From contig CAJUKF010000009.1 of the NCBI GenBank assembly GCA_910587355.1, positions 1-64,000 on the forward strand: a DNA stretch of 64,000 nucleotides, read 5' to 3'. The notes beneath the pieces were generated by a model. That model was not told the origin of the DNA and did not search any database. It was given only the letters and a program-made list of their open reading frames with translations. The stretch is from an uncultured Muribaculaceae bacterium (GTDB lineage: Bacteria; Bacteroidota; Bacteroidia; Bacteroidales; Muribaculaceae). This document shows, piece by piece, positions 44,813-54,200 of the stretch (position 1 is its first letter; each line of letters starts with the position of its first letter). A program made the translations under genes and the position numbers.

Positions 44813-45826
44813 ATGGACGAAAAGACTTTCATTCCCGGCGATTTCAAGAGCGACCAGGCCGTGCGCTGGTGCCCCGGATGCGGCGACCACGCCATTCTCA
44901 ACACCCTTCACAAGGCCATGGCGGCTCTGGGTGTCCCTCCTCACAAGACGGCTGTCATTTCGGGCATCGGATGCTCGTCGCGTCTGCCTTACTACATGAA
45001 CACTTACGGTTTCCATACCATTCACGGACGCGCTGCCGCCGTAGCCACAGGCTACAAGGTGGCTAATCCCGAGATGACCGTATGGCAGATTTCAGGCGAT
45101 GGCGACGGACTTGCAATCGGCGGCAATCATTTCATTCACGCCGTGCGCCGCAACGTCGACATCAACATCGTGCTCTTCAACAACAAAATCTACGGTCTCA
45201 CCAAGGGCCAGTATTCTCCTACGAGCGACCGCGGATTTGTAAGTAAGTCGAGTCCCTACGGCACTGTCGAAGACCCCTTCATCCCTGCGGAACTTGTGTT
45301 CGGCGCACGCGGCAACTTCTTCGCCCGCTCGATTGACGTGGAACTTGACACATCGGTCAAAGTTCTTGAGGCTGCCGCCCGTCACAAGGGTACCTCAGTT
45401 GTTGAGATTCTCCAGAACTGCGTGATTTTCAACAACGGTATCCACACCGGCATCACCGACCGCGAGGTTCGCGCCGACCGCACGATACTTCTGCGCCACG
45501 GCGAGAAAATGCTCTTCGGCAAGAACATGGACCGAGGCCTTGTGCAGGACGGTTTTCTGCTCAAGGCTGTGAATGTCGGTCAGGACGGATATACTCTCGA
45601 CGATGTGCTTGTTCACGATGCCCACACACCTTCCAACTTCCTGCATCAGCAGCTTGCCATGATGGACGGCCACGAACTGCCGCTCGCCGTAGGTGTGATT
45701 CGCGATGTTGAGGCTCCTACGTACAACGACGGTGTGTCGCAGCAGGTGGAGGAAGTACGCGCACGCAAGGGATTCTCCAAGCTCCGCGACATGATTCTCG
45801 CCGGAGACACATGGACTGTTGATTAA
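44813..45826 (+). CDS. korB: 2-oxoacid:ferredoxin oxidoreductase beta subunit (KorB)
   Basis: 337 residues carrying the thiamine pyrophosphate site: RWCPGCGDHAIL, SGIGCSSRLPYYMNTYGFH, then ISGDGDGLAIGGNHFIHAVR (Mg-TPP motif GDGD) and FNNKIYGLTKGQYSPTS. The cysteines of CPGC and GCSS fit the single [4Fe-4S] ligation typical of KorB. Partner of korA, separated by 2 bases. Confidence 0.93.
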   Translation: MDEKTFIPGDFKSDQAVRWCPGCGDHAILNTLHKAMAALGVPPHKTAVISGIGCSSRLPYYMNTYGFHTIHGRAAAVATGYKVANPEMTVWQISGDGDGLAIGGNHFIHAVRRNVDINIVLFNNKIYGLTKGQYSPTSDRGFVSKSSPYGTVEDPFIPAELVFGARGNFFARSIDVELDTSVKVLEAAARHKGTSVVEILQNCVIFNNGIHTGITDREVRADRTILLRHGEKMLFGKNMDRGLVQDGFLLKAVNVGQDGYTLDDVLVHDAHTPSNFLHQQLAMMDGHELPLAVGVIRDVEAPTYNDGVSQQVEEVRARKGFSKLRDMILAGDTWTVD

Positions 45827-45870
45827 TCACGTATAAACCATATATTCGGCGCCGTGTATATAGAATCAAA

Positions 45871-45998
45871 ATGATGCGCAGCATCATGTCAAATGTACGG
45901 ACGTGCCTTTGGCACGTATCAAATGTTCGGTAGCTAATGAATTTATAATTAGTAACTTGAAACAATTTCGTAGATACGTGCCAAAGGCACGTCCGTAC
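45871..45998. repeat. REP-like inverted-repeat element
   Basis: A 26-base sequence at 45895-45920 is repeated as its exact reverse complement at 45973-45998, 52 bases apart. Each copy has an inner hairpin (ACGTGCC TTT GGCACGT). A further perfect hairpin, ATGATGC GCA GCATCAT, lies at 45871-45887. The arrangement resembles bacterial interspersed (REP/BIME-type) or MITE-like elements. It fills the korB to 46089 gap. No coding capacity. Confidence 0.75.
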
Positions 45999-46088
45999 AA
46001 TATGTTCAACGATTTGCGTTGATTATGTTATAGCACATTTTGAAACGCGCTTCTTATTATTATCAAACATTTCTAATCTAAATTCTCT

Positions 46089-47012
46089 ATGAACTGTTTT
46101 AAACGCTTTGCCGTGCTTGCGCTCATTGTATGCGCGGCGGCTGCCGCGTGGGCTGAGTCGGCTACATTCACGGCCGCAAGCTATAATCTGCGTCAGAAAA
46201 ACAGCAGCGACTCTGTCGCCGGTAACGGCTGGGCACGCCGTATGCCCGTTATTGCCAATCTCGTTCAATTCCATGGCTTCGATATTTTCGGCACTCAGGA
46301 AGGCTTCAAGGAGCAACTTGACGGCCTCAAGGCCCTCATGCCCGGATATGAATATATAGGTCTTGGGCGTGACGACGGTAAAGATGCAGGAGAGCACTCG
46401 GCCATTTTCTATCGTCCTGACACTTTCGAACTCCTCGACCACGGCGATTTCTGGCTTTCGGAGACGCCCGATAAACCCGGTCTGGGCTGGGATGCCGTAT
46501 GCGTGCGCATATGCACCTGGGGCAAATTCCGTCACCGTGCATCGGGCAAGGAATTCGTCTACATGAACCTCCATATGGACCACGTAGGCAAAATTGCACG
46601 CATCGAGAGTGCCAAACTCGTCCGCAGCCGCATCAAGGATATTGTGGGCGACGGTGCCGCTATCGTTACCGGTGACTTCAATGTCGACCAGTCGCACGAA
46701 TCATACCGCACCATGACGGCCAACAACGAGCTTGTCGACAGCTACGAGACTGCTGAGCTCCGCTATGCGCCCAACGGCACATTCAACGGCTACCACACCG
46801 ATGGCTACACAACCTCGCGCATCGACCACGTGTTCGTTACACCGGGCATCAAAGTGCACAAATACGGTGTTCTCACAGACACTTACCGCACTCCCGACGG
46901 CCCGGGTCAGGATGTGAAGCTCAACGCCGCACCGCGTGAAATCCGTGCAAAGAAGTACACCGCCCGCACTCCGTCGGACCACTTCCCTGTAATGGTACAG
47001 CTTGAATTGTAA
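46089..47012 (+). CDS. Secreted endonuclease/exonuclease/phosphatase-family protein
   Basis: 307 residues with a signal peptide (MNCFKRFAVLALIVCAAAAAW). The EEP fold is marked by ASYNLRQKN, DIFGTQEGF (metal-binding Glu), MNLHMDH, VTGDFNVDQ and RIDHVF, and the final TPSDHFPVMV (catalytic His). Members act on nucleic acids, phosphoinositides or sphingomyelin; substrate cannot be told. Exported enzymes of this type in Bacteroidales are often annotated as phosphodiesterases. It ends at a bidirectional terminator. Confidence 0.88.
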   Translation: MNCFKRFAVLALIVCAAAAAWAESATFTAASYNLRQKNSSDSVAGNGWARRMPVIANLVQFHGFDIFGTQEGFKEQLDGLKALMPGYEYIGLGRDDGKDAGEHSAIFYRPDTFELLDHGDFWLSETPDKPGLGWDAVCVRICTWGKFRHRASGKEFVYMNLHMDHVGKIARIESAKLVRSRIKDIVGDGAAIVTGDFNVDQSHESYRTMTANNELVDSYETAELRYAPNGTFNGYHTDGYTTSRIDHVFVTPGIKVHKYGVLTDTYRTPDGPGQDVKLNAAPREIRAKKYTARTPSDHFPVMVQLEL

Positions 47013-47034
47013 ATTTAGATTGCATTAAGCAAAT

Positions 47035-47070
47035 AAAAAACTCGGCGCAGATTCATGCGCCGAGTTTTTT
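47035..47070. terminator. Bidirectional terminator
   Basis: CTCGGCGCA/TGCGCCGAG with a 6-base loop is flanked by A and T runs on the two sides (AAAAAA before, TTTTTT after), serving the EEP gene on the plus strand and the 47091 gene on the minus strand. Confidence 0.85.
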
Positions 47071-47090
47071 ATTTGGTAGTGGAGAAATCG

Positions 47091-47768
47091 TTAGCGGATA
47101 ACGATTTTGCCGGATTTGTTGGCTACGTTGTAGATGTAGATGCCGGGGGTAAGGTGGCCGAGGTCGGCTGAGCCTGCACCTTCGATAGACTCGGAGTAAG
47201 CGAGATTGCCGGCGATGCTGTATACACGGAGCATCGCGGGAGCGTTTACGGTGTAGCCGAGAACGTTGCCGCTGAATGTGAATGCATTGTCTTTGGTTGC
47301 CACGTTTTCAACGCCCGACTGAGTGGTATCATAAGCGATGTTGAATTTGACAGTGGAGTGCATGTTGTCGGCAACGGTGATTGTCATCGAGCCGGAAGAT
47401 GCGGGAAGTTCCGGATAAGGAAGGAATTGTATGTGAGCTTCGAAGTCTGCTGATTTCTTTTGAAATGTCATAGGATTATTCTCGCTGAGACATACTCCAC
47501 TGTTGTCGCATATCGATATATTAGTTGGTTGAGTTCCGCTTGTATGGGCAGATGTATACGATATGGTGAGCTGAGTCATATTTGTGCTGAAATTGAGCTC
47601 GGCTGCCGCGGTGTGAACAACACCCTGTTCGACTGTGAAATTATCAGCATAAAAAGTAATTGTCTCGCCATTCTTTACAGGGTTGCCATTAGCTGTTACG
47701 GTGACCAAAGCATTGGCTGCTGAGGCTCCGAGCAGAGCTGCTGCAAATAGAGTAATAAGTTTCTTCAT
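47091..47768 (-). CDS. Small secreted protein with type IX-like C-terminal module
   Basis: 225 residues: signal peptide MKKLITLFAAALLGASAANA, a beta-rich middle with no recognised family, and a C-terminal sorting-type module (MLRVYSIAGNLAYSESIEG, then LTPGIYIYNVANKSGKIVIR). It lies downstream of the Omp28 lipoprotein gene but beyond the terminator at 47806-47839, so it may have its own promoter. Function unknown. Confidence 0.75.
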   Translation of the reverse strand: MKKLITLFAAALLGASAANALVTVTANGNPVKNGETITFYADNFTVEQGVVHTAAAELNFSTNMTQLTISYTSAHTSGTQPTNISICDNSGVCLSENNPMTFQKKSADFEAHIQFLPYPELPASSGSMTITVADNMHSTVKFNIAYDTTQSGVENVATKDNAFTFSGNVLGYTVNAPAMLRVYSIAGNLAYSESIEGAGSADLGHLTPGIYIYNVANKSGKIVIR

Positions 47769-47805
47769 ATATGATGATTGTAAGTTTTTAATTATTCTTT
47801 TAATA

Positions 47806-47839
47806 AAGCTGTGTCAGAACTGATGTTTTGACACAGCTT
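47806..47839 (-). terminator. Terminator of the tlpA-DUF6029-Omp28 operon
   Basis: AAGCTGTGTCA/TGACACAGCTT, a perfect 11-bp stem, followed on the minus strand by T-rich sequence. Confidence 0.7.
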
Positions 47840-47851
47840 ATGTGTTTTGGT

Positions 47852-48661
47852 TTAATCGTCTTCTGATGTTTCTGTCGGTACGACGTCTGCCTCCGCAGCC
47901 TGAAGTATGCCGGTCGAATCGTAGATAAACGCCACAACGGCCATATTTTCGGGTTTCCAGCTGTCATCCAGAGTATAGGTGTACGATTTTTCGTCGAACA
48001 CATTTTTCGATGCTGTGAATGATTCACCGTTTGTGCCGTTTACAGCAGCTCGGAACACGTGGTTATGCACATATTCGAACTGGGGAACGCGGCCATTGAG
48101 CTGGTATGCAATGATGCCGCTTTCAATAAGCCATACCTGAAGATGACCGTTTATGTCGGCGGTCGGCTTTACGTTGACAGTGATAGAAAGTTCTTTTGAG
48201 CCCTCGGGAAGGCCGGTGCTTATTTCTATAGCGGCAGGGGCTTCGCGCTGCATCTCCTCGCGTACATTCTTTGCCCATTCGTCGCGCCCCAATGCTTCAG
48301 TGCGACGGTCGACAACACCCGAGGGTAGTATCGGTGAGCCGGCATTTTTGTAATAAGCCTCGCCATCGGTTGTGCCGAGGCCTTCGATTAACGGATTCGA
48401 GCCTACGGCAATGCTGAGGTTGCTTGCGTGGATACTTACGGGAATGAACGACGAACCGTACTGCTCGCGGAGCTGGGCTATGAATGTATGTCCTTCCGGG
48501 CAGTTAGGGCAGTTTTGGCCTGTAAATTCTTCTATAAGAACCGCGCGCTTGGGCTTGACAGCCTCAACCTCGATGTAGCGGTCGTCGGGGGAAATGCTGT
48601 CGCATGCGCTGAAGAGGAGCGCGGCGGCAGCAAAAGGTATTATGAACTTATTAATTTTCAC
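47852..48661 (-). CDS. Omp28-family surface lipoprotein with CPNC motif
   Basis: 269 residues with lipobox LLFSAC (Cys20), so an outer-membrane lipoprotein. The Omp28 module starts at about 38 with AVLIEEFTGQNCPNCPEGH, putting C51 and C54 in a thioredoxin-like CxxC position, and continues through LPSGVVDRR. Omp28 is a surface protein first described in Porphyromonas; its chemistry is uncertain. It lies 39 bases after the DUF6029 barrel gene and, with tlpA, forms a three-gene operon. Confidence 0.85.
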   Translation of the reverse strand: MKINKFIIPFAAAALLFSACDSISPDDRYIEVEAVKPKRAVLIEEFTGQNCPNCPEGHTFIAQLREQYGSSFIPVSIHASNLSIAVGSNPLIEGLGTTDGEAYYKNAGSPILPSGVVDRRTEALGRDEWAKNVREEMQREAPAAIEISTGLPEGSKELSITVNVKPTADINGHLQVWLIESGIIAYQLNGRVPQFEYVHNHVFRAAVNGTNGESFTASKNVFDEKSYTYTLDDSWKPENMAVVAFIYDSTGILQAAEADVVPTETSEDD

Positions 48662-48700
48662 AGTGTGATTGTTTTGAGGTGAGAGAGAAATGAAGATTAA

Positions 48701-50368
48701 TCAGAAGTTGTAGCTGTAGGAGAGCTGGAAGCCGCGGCTTGCGGGTACGTACCGGCAGACACCGCCCGAGCAGTTATAGCCGGCGCGCGTACGTCCGTAG
48801 CCTACCATGAGGCGGTTCGACTTGTAATTGGCGGTGACAGATGCCATATAATAGTGAAGGTCGGTCTCGCCGCAGTTCCACATATCGCTTACCGAGAACA
48901 TGAAGTAGGGTAGTACAGAGAGTTCGAGAAGACCGAAGCACCAGTCGCCCTTGTCCTGTTTTGTGCCGAGATACTGCACTTCGCCGCGGAGAGTGAGCTT
49001 GCGGTTGAAGCGGTATTTTGCATCGATTACACCGATATGCGAGTTGACCATGCCATCGTGGCCCTCAATCACACCCTTGTTGTATCGCTGATACATGTAC
49101 ATGGCGTTGAGGTGGAAGTCGGAGGTGATGCGCTTCTCCATCTGGATGTTGATGTCCTGATAGTAAAGTCCTCCCATTTTGAAGAACGGGGTAGAGCCGC
49201 CGTCGGTGCCGTACTGCGAGCCGTTGAATGTCTCGCCGGGCTTGTGGACCAGACCGCGTATATAGCTGACGTTGAGGTTGAATTTCGTGCCGTACTTGCC
49301 GCCCATGGCAGTCTTGCGCTTGAAGTTGTAAGCGAAAGCGCCCTGAAATGCCCATTCGCCGGGAGCTGCCTGAGTAGCATAGGGATACATTGCTGCAAGA
49401 GCATATGTGTGCTGATAGGCGAATGCCGGCATGTTGTTGAGGAAAGCGGCTGTGAGTGTCTGGGTGCGCTTTGAGCGGAACGCCATATTCTCGCTGCGCT
49501 TGGCCTGAACGAGGGCGCTGAATCCCTTCCTGGCATAGGAGCCCGAAAGCATTATAGCCGTACCGGTGCGGTAAGTGTAGTTGTTGTCGGCCGATGGGTC
49601 GGAGCCTTTCCACGCGAATTCACCGAGGAAGTCCCATGCATTGCGGTTGAAGTGCGTGCGTAGGTCGAACGAATGTACGTTGAGCGGCAGATTGAGCTTG
49701 TAGTTGGTGCCCGGAACGATGATATCCTCGTCTTTTTCGTGCTTGAACACATAGGAGGCACCTACTGTCCAGCTTATGTTGCGGTCGCGAAGTGCCTGCG
49801 AATACTGTTCGAGAGCAGCCTCAGCATCAGCACCGGCGATTTTAGTGCGCATGTCCCAGTCCCAGAATCGGCGCTGCACACCGCCGAGGGCTGTGAGCCG
49901 CAGGCCTTTGACGGCATTTACTTTCACGCGGGCGCCGCGGATAGAGTTGTCGATGCCGAGCGAGCGCTCTTCGTAAGTGCGGAGTATGAAACCGCTGCCG
50001 AACTGCTCGTAGAAGTCGCCGAGGGTGAGTTCGCAGTTGCGGTATTTGCCTTTTACGAATATGTTTGCAAGGCCCCAGCCCTTGAATGCTTTTTCAAATC
50101 CGGGGAGGGGGTGCTCGAGGTATTCGATGCGTGCGCCACCGTCGACATATTTACTGAATACGCTGGCATTGGCGTAGAAGTTGCCGAGAATTTTGTCGGA
50201 GTAGTGCTCGGTGCCGATGTCGTAGTCGTCTTCGGGAAAAAGGACATCGGCCTGTACATTTCCATGTACAGACACTTTGTTGGCGATGCCGTCGCCTGCG
50301 TATTGTGCGGCCGCAGGCAGTGAGGCCATGAGTACGACAGGCAGTAAGAGCCTGCTTGCTTTGTTCAT
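48701..50368 (-). CDS. DUF6029 outer-membrane beta-barrel protein
   Basis: 555 residues with signal peptide (MNKASRLLLPVVLMASLPAAA). The rest consists of many amphipathic beta strands rich in Tyr, Phe and Arg, with long loops, ending LSYSYNF, as in an outer-membrane barrel. The opening ANKVSVHGNVQADVLFPEDD and GDFYEQFGSGFILRTYEERS match the DUF6029 family of Bacteroidetes. No known function. It lies between tlpA (28-base gap) and the Omp28 lipoprotein, hinting at a shared surface task. Confidence 0.82.
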   Translation of the reverse strand: MNKASRLLLPVVLMASLPAAAQYAGDGIANKVSVHGNVQADVLFPEDDYDIGTEHYSDKILGNFYANASVFSKYVDGGARIEYLEHPLPGFEKAFKGWGLANIFVKGKYRNCELTLGDFYEQFGSGFILRTYEERSLGIDNSIRGARVKVNAVKGLRLTALGGVQRRFWDWDMRTKIAGADAEAALEQYSQALRDRNISWTVGASYVFKHEKDEDIIVPGTNYKLNLPLNVHSFDLRTHFNRNAWDFLGEFAWKGSDPSADNNYTYRTGTAIMLSGSYARKGFSALVQAKRSENMAFRSKRTQTLTAAFLNNMPAFAYQHTYALAAMYPYATQAAPGEWAFQGAFAYNFKRKTAMGGKYGTKFNLNVSYIRGLVHKPGETFNGSQYGTDGGSTPFFKMGGLYYQDINIQMEKRITSDFHLNAMYMYQRYNKGVIEGHDGMVNSHIGVIDAKYRFNRKLTLRGEVQYLGTKQDKGDWCFGLLELSVLPYFMFSVSDMWNCGETDLHYYMASVTANYKSNRLMVGYGRTRAGYNCSGGVCRYVPASRGFQLSYSYNF

Positions 50369-50396
50369 GATGAGATGATTACCGGTTTACAAAGAC

Positions 50397-50897
50397 TTAT
50401 TCCTTGGCAAGGATTTCGCGTATTTTGTCAATCACGGCCTGCTCTGAGCCTTCGGTGTAACCGCTGTGCGAATATACGATGTTGCCCTTGCCGTCGAGCA
50501 CGAAAATGTGGGGAATGGCCTGAACACCCATGGCGCGCATGAAGTCGCCGTTGGGGTCGAGAAGCACGTCGTACTCCCAGCCTTCCGACTCTACGGTGGG
50601 CTTGACCTTATTTATATTGTGTGCCTCGTCTTCCGAGACTGCGATGAGTTTCATGCCTGTTTCGTCCTGCCAGTCAGCATAGACTTCGTGGATAGCGCGG
50701 AGTTCACGCTTGCAGGGATGACACCAGTCGGCGAAGAAACTGATTACGAAAGGCTTGCCGTCGTTTGACAGCTGTGATACGTTGACAACCTTGCCTTCGA
50801 GATTCTTAAGCTCGACAGAGGGAAGCTGTGCACTTGCGGTGCAGGCGATGAACAGAGCGGCGATAACCGAGAATAATTTTGTTAATTTCATATTCAC
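50397..50897 (-). CDS. TlpA/ResA-type thioredoxin-fold protein
   Basis: 166 residues with signal peptide (about 1-23). The thioredoxin core shows FADWCHPCKREL with C59 and C62, cis-Pro in VQAIPHIFVLD and AVSEDEAHNINKV, typical of TlpA/ResA-like periplasmic reductases. It begins the operon with DUF6029 and Omp28, so it may reduce the CPNC pair of the latter. An ATG 6 bases downstream (50891) is equally possible as start. Confidence 0.9.
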   Translation of the reverse strand: MNMKLTKLFSVIAALFIACTASAQLPSVELKNLEGKVVNVSQLSNDGKPFVISFFADWCHPCKRELRAIHEVYADWQDETGMKLIAVSEDEAHNINKVKPTVESEGWEYDVLLDPNGDFMRAMGVQAIPHIFVLDGKGNIVYSHSGYTEGSEQAVIDKIREILAKE

Positions 50898-50978
50898 TTG
50901 CTGATTTTGCTGGATTTCGACAGACCGGAACAGGTAGCTTTGAACAGGTCCGCAGGAGTGGAGAAATGTTTAACGATG

Positions 50979-50986
50979 CAAAGGTA
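50979..50986 (-). promoter_or_regulatory. -7 box of the tlpA operon
   Basis: TACCTTTG on the minus strand, 82 bases before the tlpA ATG. -33 element uncertain. Confidence 0.5.
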
Positions 50987-51051
50987 GAGAAATAAATGCA
51001 AAGATTGAGTAAAAGTATCAAAAAAAATGTGACAGATTGAAGAATTATTAT

Positions 51052-51059
51052 TAAATTTG
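51052..51059 (+). promoter_or_regulatory. -7 box of the 1264-residue protein gene
   Basis: TAAATTTG fits TAnnTTTG, 152 bases before the ATG, giving a leader of about 145 bases that contains the hairpin at 51145-51177. Confidence 0.45.
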
Positions 51060-51144
51060 AGGCCGAAATGGTACTTGATTGCCCTCCTAATTGAAAAAAT
51101 CTGCTGTTTTCATGACATTCTGACTAATCGGAACGAAAGATATC

Positions 51145-51177
51145 TGCCGGACATCATTGACCGGCGGCATGTTTTTT
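51145..51177 (+). promoter_or_regulatory. Terminator-like hairpin in the leader (possible attenuator)
   Basis: GCCGG (51146-51150) pairs with CCGGC (51161-51165), extendable by TGCC/GGCA as an alternative pairing, and is followed by TTTTTT at 51172-51177. It stands between the putative promoter and the ORF starting at 51211. Confidence 0.35.
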
Positions 51178-51210
51178 CCATATTTGTAATTATCAGTAAT
51201 TATATATCAT

Positions 51211-54200
51211 ATGAATTTTATTTACAGATTATTAACACTTGTAGTGGCCGTAACACCTTTTGTGTTGTCGGCTGAAGTCGCCGCGCCCAAAATCACGGGT
51301 CTGCACGCTCTCTACACCCGTCTGTCGGATAATGGCAAGTGGGCTGTAAGCGAGAAAGCCAGTGAGGTTGACGGCACTCTTGAACCTTCGGGCGGTATTC
51401 TGCTCAATATCGAGACTATGCAGAAACTTGACCTGTCGCCTGATGATGGCTTTGCCGGTGTAAGCGATGTCACCAACGATGGCAATATGGTTGTCGGTTC
51501 GTTCCAGACTCTCCCTGCTGTCTGGATTTCAGGCGAGGGCTGGGTACAGCTTCCTGTGCCTTCCGACTGTATGGCAGGCTATGTCTCTGCCGTAACTCCC
51601 GACGGCAAATACGGTGTGGGCTATGTTGTCCCCAAAATAAACTCTTCGTATGCCCGCCGTGCTGTATGCTATGACCTTACGTCCCGTGAAATCTTGGATT
51701 TGCCTAATCTGCCGGAGTTTGATATGCTCCATGAGGATATGGACCAGACTCGTTTTACGGATATCTCTGCCGACGGTCGCTATATTATAGGCGATATGTC
51801 GTTCAGCTACATCCTGCCCGCCCAGCTCTGCGCTTTTGTCTACGACCGTGAGACCGAAGAGTACACTATGCTCGGCTTCAAGGACCATGTCGATAAAGAC
51901 TGGGAGCCTCTGGTCAAAAACCTCAACCATATCGAAAGTCCTGTGATGAGCCCCAACGGCGAATGGATTGCAGGCAGCGCATATATGGTAGAGCCTATTC
52001 CCGGTTCGGAGTATCCCAAAGAGTACAATGTCGTATTCCGCTATAATGTGAAGACCAATAATTTTGAGCTCTTCAACGGCGAAGACGACGCCGACTATCT
52101 CGCAACTCTGATTCTCAACGATGGTACTGTGATTGCCGGCAGCCCGGCAGCCAATCCCTACCGCTACGCCCACGTGCGTTCAGGCAATTATTACATCGCA
52201 CTTGCCGATATCTACAAACAGAATTACGGCATCGACCTCGAGGCCGTGACAGGCAATGTGAACTCCGGTACTCCCTGGAGCGCTACTGCCGATGGCCGTA
52301 CGTTCATCATGGGTCCGTCGCCCGAAGACTCCTATCTGCTTCAGCTCAACGAGTATATTCTCGATGCTGCAAAGCGTGTCGATTTGCTCTCGGATTATAG
52401 TGTCAGCCCTGCCAACGGGAGCACAATGGGCCGTCTTTCAACTGTCACTCTCACTTTCTCCAGAAAGGTGGAGACCAACGGCAGCGCAACAGCCATCAAG
52501 TGCACAAAGTCGGATGGCAGCGATACCGGCTGGAGAGTCTCAAGCTGGAATGCCGACGGACGAAAAATCACTCTCGGCTATATGCCTAAAGAACTTAAGG
52601 CCGGAGAAGAATATACCATAACTATACCGGCCGGCCGTATCCGTGTGGCCGGTGATGCAAATGTAACGTCTCCCGAAATCAAGATTAATTTCAAAGGACG
52701 CGAATCCGGTGCCATAATAATGACCGGCGCGGCACCCGCCGACGGCAGCTCTGTAGCGGGCCTCAGTCTTGATTCCAATCCTTTGGTTCTTACATTCAAC
52801 GCCGACATTCAGCTTACCGAGAATGCAGCCGGTGAACTATGGCGTACCGGCGAGTCGGCCGCTTACTGCCAGCTGGCACTCCTCAGCGGCAAGACAAACG
52901 AAACCAGAAATCAGCTCCTCGTTTATCCTATTACCAGCCAGCATCTCTATGCCGGCACAGATTATCAGGTTGTGATTCCTGCCGGAACAGTCACCGACAT
53001 CTCCGGTGCCGGACCCAACGAAAAAATCGTGCTCAACTACAAGGGCTCGTATGTGCGCCAGATTTCCTCGGATGACAAATATCTCTTTAACTCGGCATGC
53101 GACAACTATGACGACTTCATTTTCTATGAAGGCGACCACCTTGTTACGGGCGACGCTCCCGCATCGTGGGGATTCACCAAAGACAATCCCTGGTACATTG
53201 TCCGTTCGAGCGGCACTACATCCGATATGGCGTTTGCAGCGCACTCGATATTTACAACAAGCGGCACTTCAGATGACTGGATGGTGACACCCCAGCTTCT
53301 GATTCCCGATAAGGACTGCTATCTGTCGTTCGACGCACAGAGCTACCTCAACCTCTCTACCGATGTCCTCAAAGTGTATGTCTACGAGTCAAAGAACGTA
53401 TACAACTCGCTCAACAAGACCATTATCGACGATATACGTGCCAACGGTGACCTTATTTACAATGAGCGTCTCAGACCCGGCGAGTCGGAAGAAGACCTTG
53501 AAGGCGACTGGCAGAATGTTAAATTGCCGCTGGCAGCATACGCCGGTAAGGAAGTCTATATCGCATTTGTGAACAATAATACCGACGGTAGCGCGATTTT
53601 TATCGATAATGTACAGGTAATTCATGACTTGCGTTTCCTTACAACTTTTGTAAACAGTGACCGCGTAGTTGCTCAGGAGAGCATTAACATCTCCGGCAAC
53701 ATCACAGTTTCGAGCGAAATTGACACTTACAGCAGCATTTCGCTCACACTCCGTGATGCCGACGATACCGTTGTCGACGCTATCAGTGAAGACGGCCTCT
53801 CTCTTAAGAAAGGCGACGTATATCCCTTCACATTCAGCAAAGCTCTTCCGCTCTCTATCGGCGAACGGACCAAATATTCTGTAATCGTGAAACTCGATGA
53901 TGTCGAGTCGACCATAGCAGGCGGTGTCAGCAGCCTCAGCTTCGAGCCGGTTAAGAAAATTGTTGTCGAGGAGTATTCAGGCCGAGACTGTGCCAACTGT
54001 CCTCTTGGTATCCTTGCAATGGAAAATCTTGAGCGCACATATCCCGGCAGGGTGATACCCGTTATTCTCCGTACGTACGGCAGTGACCCGTTGGGTACCG
54101 GTCTCGGTTCCTATACCTCATTCCTCGGGTTAAGTGCTGCTCCCTCGGGCCGCATCAACCGCGGCGACATAGAATCGCCTATGGTAAATGCCAACGGCAA

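Larger units (their letters stand above)
50898..51210. other. Divergent intergenic region, tlpA and the 1264-residue protein gene
   Basis: 313 bases. It holds the minus-strand -7 box (50979-50986), a plus-strand -7 box (51052-51059) and a terminator-like hairpin at 51145-51177 in the plus-strand leader. No gene is supported inside. Confidence 0.65.
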
